A stretch of 11,438 bases of DNA from Auxenochlorella pyrenoidosa (taxonomy: Eukaryota > Chlorophyta > Trebouxiophyceae > Chlorellales > Chlorellaceae): positions 2,152,991-2,164,428 of the forward strand of contig KQ481993.1 in NCBI GenBank assembly GCA_001430745.1, given 5' to 3'. The position numbers were made by a program, and so were the translations under genes. The notes beneath the pieces are model-generated. The model saw only the letters and a list, made by a program, of their open reading frames with translations. It did not search any database and was not told the DNA's origin. Positions 1 through 8,100 of this stretch are shown one piece after another. How positions within the stretch are numbered: the stretch's first letter is position 1; each line of letters begins with the position of its first letter.

Positions 1-2014
1 GGCGCAGCAGGCGGGGCAGGGAGGCCAGCAGTCCGACGTCATCGGCCGTGAGGGCCAGCTGGGTGCTGCCCCTGAGGTCCAAATACAGCAGCGATGGCGC
101 CCCGGCGATGGCGGCGGGCAGGGCGGGAAGGAGCACCCGCGGCCGGCGGAGAGGTATTCCAGCGCTGCAGAGGCCCAGGGGCGGGGGGGAGATGTGTGTC
201 GAGGGGAAGTGGGATACGGGCTCATAAAAGTGGGTATGCCAGCCAGGCCGGCGCGCTGTTTTTGGGGTGAAAAGCGCGGCGGCAGGGCTGGGCCGCGTGG
301 GCCGCGGCGCAGCCCACCGCCGCCCAGTCGACATCCCCAGCCCAGGCCCCGCCCTGCCCGGCAGGCTCACTCTCCAGGTAGGGCCCCGGCGGCAGGTGGG
401 ACAGGCCGCTACCAGGCAGGAGCAAGTGGTGCAGCCCCCGGCGGGCGCGCACGCAGGCCGGCAGGCTGCCGCCCTGGGGGCAGTCCATCAGGGTGAGGCT
501 CTCCAGGCGGGGCGACATGGCCAGCAGCGCGCCCAGCCCGGCCTCGGCGTCGGGCCAGTGGCAGCGCCCCACCGCCAGCTCGGTCAGCAAGGTCAGGTGG
601 GGCCTCGCGCCCGCTAGCGCCGACGCCTCCAGCCGGCACGCAAACAGGAGCAGCGAGTTGGGGGGCGGCGCGCCGTCGCCACGCGGGCGCGCCGCCGCCA
701 GCACCTCAGGCAGGGATGGCAGCTCCAGCACGCCGCCCAGCGTCAGCTGCCGGCAGGGCGCGCCGGCGTCGTCGGCGCCGGCGGGCGGCCCGCCCAGCCA
801 GCCGCCGCCCTCGCGGTGCCGCTTCCAGGAGCACTGCAGCATGCGTGCGCCCGCCAGCTGCAGGCGCGCCGAGGAGGGTGGGGGGAGGTGGCACATTAAG
901 ACAGGGGGGTGAGCGACAGCGGGGCGGTCAGAGGTGTGTCAGAGGGAGGGGTGAGCCATAGCGGGGCACAGAGGGGCGGGTGAGCAGGGGCGGGGCAGGC
1001 ATGCGGGCAGGCGATTTGAGGCGTGCGTGCATGGGCGGCAGCCCAGCTCCACCCCACCTGGAGCAGCCCTGCTACCCGGTACTCAAACCCCTCGAGGGCG
1101 GGGAAGCACGCGGGCGGGGGCAGCGGCAGCGGGTCGGCTGCCGCCTGGCCCCGCCCATCGACGAGCGCCAGCCAGGAGAGTGAGGACAGCGCTGTGAGCT
1201 GTTCCAGGGTGGCGGCTGGCGGCAGGGGCGCGGCGGCGGTGGACAGGTCCAGGGCCGTGAGCCGCGGGGCGTGTTGTACAACTGCGTCGACCAGGCCGGG
1301 CGGCAGCGCCGCGCCCTGCGAGGACAGCAGCAGCGTGCCCAGCGCGGGCAGGCCCGCCAGCATGGCGCCCAGCGCGGGCGCCGGCGGCAGGGAGGCAGCC
1401 TCCACCGCCAGGCCCGCCAGCCGCGACAGCTGGCCGATGGCCGCTGCCGCGCAGGCCGGCAGGGGCTGGGCGATGCTGGTGATGACGAGCTGGGTGAGCC
1501 CACTGGCGGGTGCTGGGAAGCACCCAGCAAGCACGGCAGCCAGCGAGGGATCGTCACTGTCGTCGCCGCTGCCGCCGCCGCCCTCCAGGCGCCAGCCTCG
1601 GGGGGCCCCCAGTGCAGACAGCTTGCGGACGTGCGGAGCGACGCGGCGCAGCACCGCCAACTTGCCGGGCAACCAGGGCAGGCCAGCGCCCGCCCCCGGT
1701 GCAGGTGGCATCAGCCGGAACTGCCGCCAGAAGCTTGCCTCCTCGAAAACGATGCGCCGCCAGCGTTTGCAGACCAGAGTGAGGGACGGTCTGCAGGCAA
1801 CGAGCGTGGTGGCTGGCGGCGCGCACGCCAGTGGGCTGCAGGGGTGGGCGGGGCAGAGCGGGCGGCGGCACCCTGCAGGGCCCCTGGCGGCGGCGGTTCC
1901 GTGCAGATCGAGTTCTCACCCCGCAGAAAGGCCGGCCAGCCCCAGGATGGAGCCAAGCAGCTCGTCTGGTAGCGCTTCAGTGCCGCCAACGCCAGGTCGC
2001 TGTCTCGGCCGCAT
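1..2014 (-). CDS. F-box / leucine-rich-repeat protein, four exons visible, 3' end outside window
   Basis: Exons read on the minus strand: 2014-1920, 1790-1058, 857-371, then a last partial exon starting at 164 (or 255) and leaving the window at 1. Splice phases agree: phase 2, phase 0, phase 1, with donors GTGAGA, GTGGGG and GTGAGC. The joined exons 1 and 2 give a full F-box, residues about 15-56: LPDELLGSILGLAGL from exon 1, then LVCKRW, IVFEEASFW and RQF from exon 2. An acidic-glycine linker (GGGGSGDDSDD, about 102-112) precedes irregular LRRs with LTALDL, LSWLAL and LESLTL cores. F-box/LRR proteins are usually substrate receptors of SCF (SKP1-cullin) ubiquitin ligases; the substrate cannot be inferred. 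I chose Met 2014 because a TATA-like TATTTTA lies about 45 nt upstream; an in-frame Met at 2071 is the alternative. The last exon changes LRR frame near 136-141, so it may be a pseudogene or contain a sequence error. Confidence 0.78.
165..370 (-). other. Last visible intron of the F-box/LRR gene (acceptor ambiguous)
   Basis: The donor GTGAGC starts at 370, after codons for GPYLE plus one base. The acceptor GGCCTCTGCAG ending at 165 continues the LRR as TLEYL and is favoured by LRR spacing, but the frame is then lost by one base further on. A second acceptor, AAAAACAG ending at 256, keeps the downstream LRR frame without a frameshift, but adds about 40 residues that do not look like an LRR. 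Confidence 0.55.
858..1057 (-). other. Phase-0 intron of the F-box/LRR gene
   Basis: Donor GTGGGG begins at 1057, after the codons for VAGLLQ. The acceptor CGCCTGCAG ends at 858, before codons for LAGARMLQCSW. The 200-nt intron is rich in imperfect G-rich repeats, including a 20-nt unit at 906-925 repeated at 948-967 (17 of 20 bases the same, 42-nt period). Confidence 0.7.
906..967. repeat. Imperfect 42-nt-period G-rich direct repeat inside an intron
   Basis: The plus strand at 906-925 and 948-967 shares GGGGTGAGC, three variable bases, then AGCGGGGC. A weaker third copy follows near 975-990. The repeat lies within the intron at 858-1057 of the F-box/LRR gene. Confidence 0.6.
1791..1919 (-). 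other. Phase-2 intron splitting the F-box
   Basis: The intron runs from donor GTGAGA at 1919 to acceptor TTGCCTGCAG ending at 1791 on the minus strand, 129 nt. Joining 1920 to 1790 makes a Gly codon (GG|A) and fuses LPDELLGSILGLAGLSA to GPSLTLVCKRWRR, which is a continuous F-box. The in-frame join of two separate halves of a known domain is strong support for the intron. Confidence 0.85.
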
Positions 2015-2054
2015 TCTCGCAACCAGGAAAACGATGTTACCAGGCTTTGTGAGA

Positions 2055-2063
2055 GTAAAATAC
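2055..2063 (-). promoter_or_regulatory. TATA-like element of the F-box/LRR gene
   Basis: The minus strand reads TGTATTTTACTC here, a rare AT-rich patch in GC-rich flank, about 45 nt before the chosen start codon at 2014. A TATA box at this place would make Met 2014 the first usable start and leave Met 2071 upstream of transcription. This is position-based inference only. Confidence 0.3.
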
Positions 2064-2709
2064 AGCGACATACAGTCATGCCCCCTGTGGACATCATGCC
2101 GCCCAGCTGCGCGCTGGCCCTGCCTACTTCCGCCTTCCTGCCTTCTGTGGACGCCTGTGAGCCATGGCGCACTTTCCTATCAAATACAGCATTGCATCAA
2201 ACAGCGATAATATGCCCAGAAGTGGTCAGGCGGGAGCTGCAGCTGCGGCATCCTAAACTTGTCAACGCACTTCCACGTCGCCGCGTGGCGACCAGGCGCC
2301 ATGAGCGCCTGCAGGCAGTCAGGGTCCCGGCAGCAGCATGCCTTCATCGCCCGATGCACGGCACCCAACTGTGCATCTGGTTCTTGCCACGCGCAGCCCT
2401 GATGCAGCAGCAGGCGCGCCTCAACCTTGCCTCCACCTTACATGCGCCTCACCAGCATGCCATGGAAGGGTGCTGCGCCAGTCGGCCACGCCTGCCACCT
2501 TGTAGCGCCCGCTTGCACACAGCAAACGATGAGGGCAGTCCGGCAAGCGACGGCCGCGCCAGTCGGCCGCCCGTGCGACCAAGAGCACTGCTGCGTCGGA
2601 GCTCTCCTAGCCAGCGCTCAAAACGCAACAGCAAACTTGGCACAACAGCGAGATCCGGGGGGACAGGCAGGGCGGAACAGGAGCGGGCAGCGCATGCAGG
2701 CACAGAGGC

Positions 2710-2732
2710 GGGGGGGGGGGTGGGGGTGGGGG
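2710..2732 (+). repeat. G-run with G-quadruplex potential
   Basis: Eleven consecutive G, then T, five G, T, five G. Four or more G-tracts separated by single bases can form a four-stranded structure on the plus strand, or an i-motif on the minus strand. Length of such runs is often uncertain in assemblies. Confidence 0.6.
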
Positions 2733-3092
2733 CAAGGAAGACAGTGGGGCTCAGAAACAGGAGTGCCGGCGCTGCACGGAAGGCACGACCTGGGAGAGCA
2801 GCCCTGGCGCCCCTCCCCGCGCACCTTGGCACAATTATGGGGTCGCATCCCACATGCTGCTGCTGCATTGATTGCGGCTGCCTTCTATTTGGCCACTCTG
2901 TCCGTTGCGTGCCTACCCTGCCGCTGCCTCTGCAACGGCTGTGCCTGGGTTCAGGAACGGCCGTCTCCACTGCTGCTGTCGAGACAGGGGACTCCTCGCC
3001 GCCGCCTCCATCCCGGGTTCCTCGTTCGCTGCTCTATCGGCTGCTGCCTGATGGTCTCTCACTGCTACTGCTGCGTTCAATGCACTGCGAGC

Positions 3093-3100
3093 TATATATA
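3093..3100. promoter_or_regulatory. TATA-box-like TATATATA
   Basis: A perfect TATATATA in GC-rich sequence. On the plus strand an ATG in strong context (GCGCGCCATGG) lies about 63 nt downstream at 3163, a normal TATA-to-start distance. The element is palindromic, so it could also serve a minus-strand transcript. No confirmed gene is attached to it. Confidence 0.35.
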
Positions 3101-3162
3101 CAGTAGCCATCGCCTGAAAGGCAGCGTGTCGCCGAGACTCGCGCTCGACGCCGCAGCGCGCC

Positions 3163-3357
3163 ATGGCGCGCAAGTCGCCTGCATGCTGCCCAAAGCTGTC
3201 AGCGGTTAGCTACGGCAGCGCCTTAGCTAGCGGCACTCTTTTGCACAGCCAAATTTGGCACAGTCCGTCCTGCCTGCCGTCCTGCACGAGCAAACAAGGG
3301 CAGCTCGTTTGCGGGAGCAGGCGGAGGCAGGCGGACGACATCATCTCTCAATGGTAG
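3163..3357 (+). CDS. Possible short ORF or first exon after a TATA box, unrecognised
   Basis: The 64-residue frame starts MARKSPACCPKLSAV and has no domain, signal peptide or membrane segment that I recognise. Its only support is the TATATATA element about 63 nt upstream and the good start context with G at +4. It may be the first exon of a spliced gene, a small orphan protein, or chance. Confidence 0.18.
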   Translation: MARKSPACCPKLSAVSYGSALASGTLLHSQIWHSPSCLPSCTSKQGQLVCGSRRRQADDIISQW

Positions 3358-4182
3358 CCTCTGGAGTCGATCAGTGGAGGCAGGCGAGCTCACTGTGCAG
3401 CCGGCAGAGGCGCCCATCTGCAGGCGGGATGTGGACGGCTTTGCAGCGCAGCGCAGCGCATCCTTAGCGTTTAGGATCACTAGGATGATGGTGCAGTTGT
3501 TTTGCTCTACCATGATTACCATGACCATGCTGCGCTGCCGCCGCTGCCGCCGCTTGGCTGCTTATGGCTGGCGCCCGCATTTGACCTAACACCGGATTGA
3601 CAGCGCAAGCATCTCTTCCTGGCAGGCCATGCTAGCACTGAAGGGATATGTTTTCAGACTGCATCCAGCCTGCTGCAAATTTGAACAGCAGCACATGCAC
3701 TACGTGCATCAGCGCTGCAGCAGACACAGACTCTGGCCGGCATAGACAATTTTTCATTGCAAAACATTGCGGCGGCGGCCCTGCGAGCATGCCTGTCCTG
3801 GCCTTTACTGCATACAACTCCAGCCGCCATGAACCTCTGCAGCACCTTGCACCTGATGTCGATTTGAGTGGGAGTACAGCAGGGCAGGGGCTCCTGCGAG
3901 CCTGTGTCGGATGCACGGCCCCTCCACTGTAAACACTTTGTACTGTCGTTGCACCCCTGCCGCCAGCCGACGAATTGCATTACAGTTGCATGGTCCAATC
4001 CGAGCGTGCCGCCAGTACGGCGGTCGCTGCATGCCAGTACGCTGGGCCCACCCAGGTGGCTTGGCCAATAGTGGCACCCACCATGGTAGGATGCCTGGCG
4101 TTACGTAAGCATACTTGGCAGGCAGTCTGCTTGCCCCAGCAGCCCGCAGGCTGCTGCCATCTGCCGTGGCCTGTCCCACCCT

Positions 4183-4202
4183 CTGGAGACTGGAGACTGG
4201 AG
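4183..4202. repeat. 7-nt tandem repeat CTGGAGA, nearly three copies
   Basis: CTGGAGA at 4183-4189 and 4190-4196, then CTGGAG at 4197-4202. It is a simple short tandem repeat in intergenic sequence, with no visible function. Confidence 0.7.
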
Positions 4203-4544
4203 CCGACCGTTGGGCATCGAGTCAGCGCCGCTGCGCACACCCGGCCTGATGCTGCCAGTTGGCACATGTAGTGGAGGCGCCCTGCGCCTGCCTACACCGG
4301 CCCAGCTGTCCCTCACCCTTCGCACCCCGGATGCATCGCCACAGTCTGCTCTGCCATGCTCACAACAGACTCATAACAGACCGACCGTCTGCTTGCTCGA
4401 TGTGCCTGTCAACCCGGGCCCCTGCAGGAGGTGCCTGTGTGGACGGTGCCGCTCCCTTGAGCACCGCCCTTTCAGAGAGCAGGCTGCTTACGGCCAAGCC
4501 GCTAACGCAGGAAGGCCTGGCAAAAGTCATGTTGTCTCACGAAC

Positions 4545-4573
4545 GCAAGCCCCTTGCTGCAGAAGGGGCTTGC
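4545..4573. repeat. Perfect 11-bp inverted repeat with 7-nt loop
   Basis: GCAAGCCCCTT at 4545-4555 pairs exactly with AAGGGGCTTGC at 4563-4573 around the loop GCTGCAG. This is the strongest short hairpin I see in the intergenic region. There is no U-tract as in a bacterial terminator, and none is expected in a nuclear genome. Confidence 0.7.
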
Positions 4574-4671
4574 TGCTCCGCTGGCAGTAAGTGCAGACAG
4601 ATGGGGGTCGTGCTGCCGGTGGGGAAGGCTGTCGGACACGCCGCTGGCAGGCACCCAAATCGCTGCTCCCC

Positions 4672-4694
4672 GCCAGCAGCCTTTGCCTGCTGGC
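4672..4694. repeat. 8-bp inverted repeat with 7-nt loop
   Basis: GCCAGCAG at 4672-4679 pairs with CTGCTGGC at 4687-4694 around CCTTTGC. It lies about 100 nt from the stronger hairpin at 4545-4573, with the same loop length. Confidence 0.6.
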
Positions 4695-5084
4695 ACCAAC
4701 GCAACAACGCTGACACCTGCGCCAGACTGTGCCAACGGCCCCCCAGATTGTGATCACGGCAGTGTGGCTGGGCACGCGGCTTTTGCACTCGACTGGGCAG
4801 ATCCTCCCGGCCTGCTGCTGTGCTTCGCCGTGCAAGGCCTGGCAATCCGCCTGCGCTCTCTGTGGGCACGCACCTGGCATGCCCGCCGTCCCAGCCTTCA
4901 TTCATGCGTGTTAATGCTCCTACATGCTGCCTGGAGGTCAGAAAGTCCTGGCAGGAGCACATGCCCAATGTGCTGATTCTGCTATGCTTCCTGCCGCTAC
5001 GGCAGTAGAATACTGGCAGGTTCCCACCAGCTAGCAAAACTACGGTCATCCACCAAACCCGAACTCCAGGCCTTAATTCTCGGC

Positions 5085-5220
5085 TCATTCCACTCGTCTC
5101 AATCAGCCTCGTGCGAACACCTTTGGCTCCAGGGCGCTTGGCAAGCGCCTCGCTGAGCTCCGCCGTGTTGACGTGGCTCCGGTCTCCTAGCATGCGAATC
5201 ATACGGGCACAGCATTTAAG
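5085..5220 (+). promoter_or_regulatory. Promoter of the first secreted-protein gene, conserved with its paralog
   Basis: Elements in order: TCATTC (5085-5090), 22 nt, GCGAACACCTTTGGCTC (5113-5129), then a core block with ATCATACGG (5198-5206) and AGCATTTAA (5211-5219). The same elements occur upstream of the paralog at 10241-10363, with an identical 22-nt gap between the first two. TTTAA serves as a TATA-like element, about 55 nt before the predicted 5'-UTR splice donor. A perfect inverted repeat GGCGCTT-GGC-AAGCGCC lies just after the 17-bp motif, at 5133-5149, and is not shared with the paralog. Confidence 0.6.
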
Positions 5221-5273
5221 GCTCCGTGGTCCAATCGAGTCTCCATTCAGCACATACAGCCTCTTCCCGCAAG

Positions 5274-5588
5274 GTGAGCCGGGCGGCTGGGGGCCGGGCT
5301 GGTTGCCCGGGGGCGCCATCGGGCCGAGCTATGCTAGCCAGCCCAGGGAACGCTCCCTGTTCGAGCACTTGCACTGCGAATGGTTGTATGGGCGATCAGC
5401 GGCAGAACAGCGCCCCTTGAGTGGCAACTCCCATTGCCGCCGCTGCTACTGCTGCTACTGTGCCAGCGCCCCCCTCGCCGCCACCCGCTGCCTGCCACTG
5501 CCTTGCCGCCACAGCCAGCACATGGTCCAGAGCCCCCGCCCTATAGCCCGTGCCTCCAACACCGTCCTCTGCTGCTGGGCTTCTGCAG
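5274..5588 (+). other. Predicted 5'-UTR intron of the first secreted-protein gene
   Basis: The donor CAAG|GTGAGC is at 5274 and the acceptor TTCTGCAG ends at 5588, 315 nt. The leader exon would start about 25-30 nt after the TATA-like element, and the second leader piece 5589-5648 ends in GACAAAACA directly before the ATG. The paralog has the matching arrangement at 10426-10718. The donor is well supported by this comparison; the acceptor less so. Confidence 0.5.
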
Positions 5589-5648
5589 GCCGTTTGCACC
5601 CCCGCCATCCTTGCTGTCCCGCCGTCCCGCCCTCCACTCGACAAAACA

Positions 5649-7734
5649 ATGAGGTAAGGGACCACAGTGCTTGTTTGAGTCCAGTACTGCTGGTCCAAGA
5701 GTACTTGAGAGTCCAGTACTGCGGCACGCTGCTCTATTGTTGTGTGGAAGTCTTGTATGCCTCTGTCTCGATGGCAAGCAGCAGGCAGCGCGGGCGGTGC
5801 AGCCGAGGCATGCCAGCGACGCTGCGCGCGCATGCCCTGCGCCGCCAGCTGCCTCTCCAGCGCAGCCTGCATGCGCCCCTCCTTGGTCTCGCCTTGCGCG
5901 CCCTGCACGTATCGCTCAGCAGCGCCTGCCTCCCCCTTTCCTCCCCTGTGCCCGCCCACACTGCAGGAGCATCGTGGCTTTCCTGGCGGTCGCCGCCGTG
6001 CTGGCCTGCGCGGGCAGCGCCCAGGCCCAGTCCGTCCCCGATGTGTCGGCCCTCCTGCAACAGCTGCAGGCGCAGCAGCAGCAGATCGCCCAGCTGACCA
6101 ACCAGCTGAAGACCCTGCAGACCACCGTGGGCGGCCTCACTGGCAACGTGAAGAAGCTGCTGCCCCTGACCACCATCGTCAGCCAGCTGCAGAAGGTGAG
6201 CCCACCTTCTCGAGGTGCTGGGAGGGGGCGGGAGGAGGCCTGCTCCGCCGAGGCGGGGAGGGGGCGCATGCCATGCCGGCCAACCCTGCCTGCGGTGCTC
6301 TGCAGTGGCAGCCAGCCCCCCTGTGCAGGCAGCCGGGCCTGCTTGTGTGGAGGCGTCGCAGCCTTGAAACGACCAGGCAACCCTGCTGCCCTGCCCGGGG
6401 CGAGGTCGCTGCACACGGTGCCCGCTGAGCATGCCGCCCCCCGGTCCCCCGCTGCAGGTCCCCACCCTGCTGTCCGGCTTGTCTGGCCTGGGCCCCCTGG
6501 GCTCCATCTCTTCCAAGCTGACCCCCCTGACCTCCATCGTTGGCAAGCTGACCCAGGTACGTTGCAGACATACGGTCTGCTGCGGGGCCACCCTGCCAGC
6601 TGGCAGCTCGCTGTGCGCCACTCCTCTCTTTCGCCTCCCTCTGCTGCCTCGCGCTGCCTGCGCCGGGGGCTGCTCAGCAAGGCTTGCGACAGACAGTTTT
6701 CGATGAAGCCTGCCGCCCAGGGCGGCGCCAGCTGCTGCTCCGCTGCCTGGCTGCCGCCTGCGCCTGCACCGGCCGGCCGCGGGTCTTGGCGTCGGTCAAA
6801 CCGGGCAAGCTTTGGCCCAACCGCTGCTGCCGCCCTCGCCCTGCGCAGGTGCCCGCCCTGCTGACCAACGTGGCTCCGCTGCTCGAGAACCAGGACGCCA
6901 TCCTGGCCGCCCCCGCCGGTGCGTGCTTGGTTGCTGACTTGCCTGCTTGCTTGGGCAAAGAAAAGTGTCAGCCGCAACGGAACTAGCGACGCAGACCCTT
7001 GCTCGCCTCTCTCTGCCGATGGTGCTGGCTCAGCCCCGGCGCGGCAGCAGCCTGCAGAGGCAGCCCGCCAGGCAGGCGCGCCCGGCTCGGGCCGCGCTCG
7101 GGCCGAAGCTGCCCCGCCTTCCCCATGCCACCCGGCCAGCAGCAGCCGCGCCTCAACCGCCCGCCCCCCTTGTCCCCCCCTGGGCCCCCCCCCGCCTGCA
7201 GGCCTGGCCGACCTGCAGTCCACCCTGGGCGGCCTGGGCGACCTGCAGTCCACCCTGGGCGGCCTGACCGACCTGCCCAGCACCGTGTCCAGCCTCACCT
7301 CCAAGGTGACCGGCCTCACCAGCACTGTGTCCGGCCTGACCTCCAAGGTCACCGGCCTGACCTCCACCGTCACCGGCCTGACCTCCAACCTGGGCGACAT
7401 CAGCTCCACCGTGTCCTCCCTCACTGACGGCCTCACCGCCGGCCAGCTCAGCGCCCTGGGCCCCCTGCTCAGCGCCAAGGACACCCTCCTCAGCCTGGTG
7501 TCCAACGCCCAGAAGCTGCTGCCCCTGGCCGGCCAGTCCTCCAACCTGCTGTCCCTGGTGGGCCCCGACGGCCTGCTGTCCCTGGTGGGCAAGCTCACCG
7601 GCCCCACCGGCCTGCTGTCCATCCTCGGCTCCGCCGGCTCCCTGCTCAACCTGGCCAACAACTCGTCCGGCCTGCTGGGCCTGCTGGGCCCCGTCACCGG
7701 CCTGCTTGGCGGCCTGGGCCGCAAGATGGCCTGA
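5649..7734 (+). CDS. Secreted coiled-coil, Leu/Gly/Ser/Thr-rich repeat protein, five coding exons
   Basis: Exons: 5649-5653, 5967-6195, 6458-6556, 6849-6918, 7202-7734; introns have donors GTAAGG, GTGAGC, GTACGT and GTGCGT and CAG acceptors, phases 2, 0, 0, 1. The product is 311 residues. Residues 1-22 are a signal peptide (MRSIVAFLAVAAVLACAGS, likely cut after AQA22), but Met-Arg comes from a 5-nt exon and is lost unless the splice is recognised. Residues about 28-78 form a Gln/Leu heptad segment (IAQLTNQLKTLQTTVGGL). Exons 3 and 4 both open with VP[TA]LL. Exon 5 carries decapeptide and heptapeptide repeats (residues about 136-200), then LLSLVG and LLGLLG motifs. The mature part has no Trp, Tyr, Phe, His or Cys. 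The only N-glycosylation sequons are at Asn287-Asn288. Probable location is secreted or cell-wall; function is unknown and I recognise no family. GC-rich codon choice is strong in exons. Confidence 0.82.
5677..5722. repeat. 14-bp direct repeat in first coding intron
   Basis: GAGTCCAGTACTGC occurs at 5677-5690 and again at 5709-5722, 32 nt apart. It lies within the intron 5654-5966, shortly after the donor. The paralog's corresponding intron (10761-10947) shows no copy. Confidence 0.6.
7204..7293 (+). repeat. 30-bp tandem repeat coding for LxDLQSTLGG
   Basis: Copies at 7204-7233 and 7234-7263 differ by one base (Ala to Gly in the protein). A third, degenerate copy at 7264-7293 reads LTDLPSTVSS. 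The near-identity of the first two suggests recent duplication inside the last exon. Confidence 0.8.
7294..7398 (+). repeat. 21-bp tandem repeat, five copies, coding for LTSxVxG heptads
   Basis: Five 21-nt units, beginning at 7294, 7315, 7336, 7357 and 7378, encode LTSKVTG, LTSTVSG, LTSKVTG, LTSTVTG and LTSNLGD. Units 1 and 3 alternate with 2 and 4 (K versus T at position 4). A seven-residue period with Leu and Val at regular positions fits an amphipathic helix or coiled coil, although the high Thr and Gly content weakens a helical reading. Confidence 0.8.
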
Positions 7735-8100
7735 GCGCTGCCACGCCGGCCGGCCTGAGCCGGCGGCCCGCCCACCGGCGGGAGCGCGCCGCCGCGGCGC
7801 CTTGCGCCTGCCTGCCAACTGTCGTGCATGCAACCCAAGGCCCGTGCGCCGCACTCGTCGTCTGGGGACGCTCGCCGCCCCGCCTGCTGCCACCCTTTAC
7901 CCCCCACTTGGCCCCCCGCTGAGCTTCCCCCCCATCCGCCCACCCCCGCCTCCCCCCTCCGACCTCCACTCCCCCCACCGCCCTCCGTACCCCCCTTCGA
8001 CCCTGTCACGAGCTGCGCACTGTTTGTCTGCAATCCTTGTGCACTGGGCCTGCCTGCACTCCTGCATGTAGGCCCCGCTGCACGGAGCTGCCCCTTTTGA
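7735..8100 (+). other. 3' flank of the first secreted-protein gene, strongly C-rich
   Basis: Downstream of the TGA at 7732-7734 the plus strand becomes pyrimidine-rich, with many C-runs of 5-8 between about 7890 and 8000. I found no TGTAA, the usual green-algal polyadenylation signal, in this stretch, so the transcript end cannot be placed. It is presumably 3' UTR followed by intergenic DNA. Confidence 0.45.

Larger units (their letters stand above)
2100..5080. other. Intergenic region without a supportable gene
   Basis: About 3 kb between the divergent F-box/LRR gene and the first secreted-protein gene. All open frames here are short, rich in Ala/Pro/Arg/Ser/Cys, and lack recognisable domains, signal peptides or convincing exon chains. 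The features I can name are a TATA-like element at 3093, a G-run at 2710-2732, a small 7-nt tandem repeat at 4183-4202 and several hairpins between 4100 and 5000. An orphan multi-exon gene or non-coding RNA gene could hide here. Confidence 0.5.

Noticed and set aside
222..370. Unspliced continuation of the F-box gene to the stop at 222
   Set aside because: Possible as a short protein end, but a GTGAGC donor follows GPYLE directly and the LRR clearly resumes downstream (LLYLDL), so splicing is the better explanation.
1023..2210. A 395-codon plus-strand open frame over the F-box gene
   Set aside because: It is antisense to the F-box and LRR exons and crosses their introns without any domain of its own; high GC makes such frames common.
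3535..3556. Short CTGCCG-type triplet runs here, near 5438-5460 and near 8350-8370
   Set aside because: Brief, imperfect simple repeats expected in GC-rich algal DNA; no sign of expansion or function.
4537..5319. A 260-codon minus-strand open frame upstream of the first secreted-protein gene
   Set aside because: It covers the conserved promoter and the leader exon, and most of it is Cys/Arg/Ser/Pro-rich without a domain. A small part near the 17-mer is kept as a low-interest finding only.
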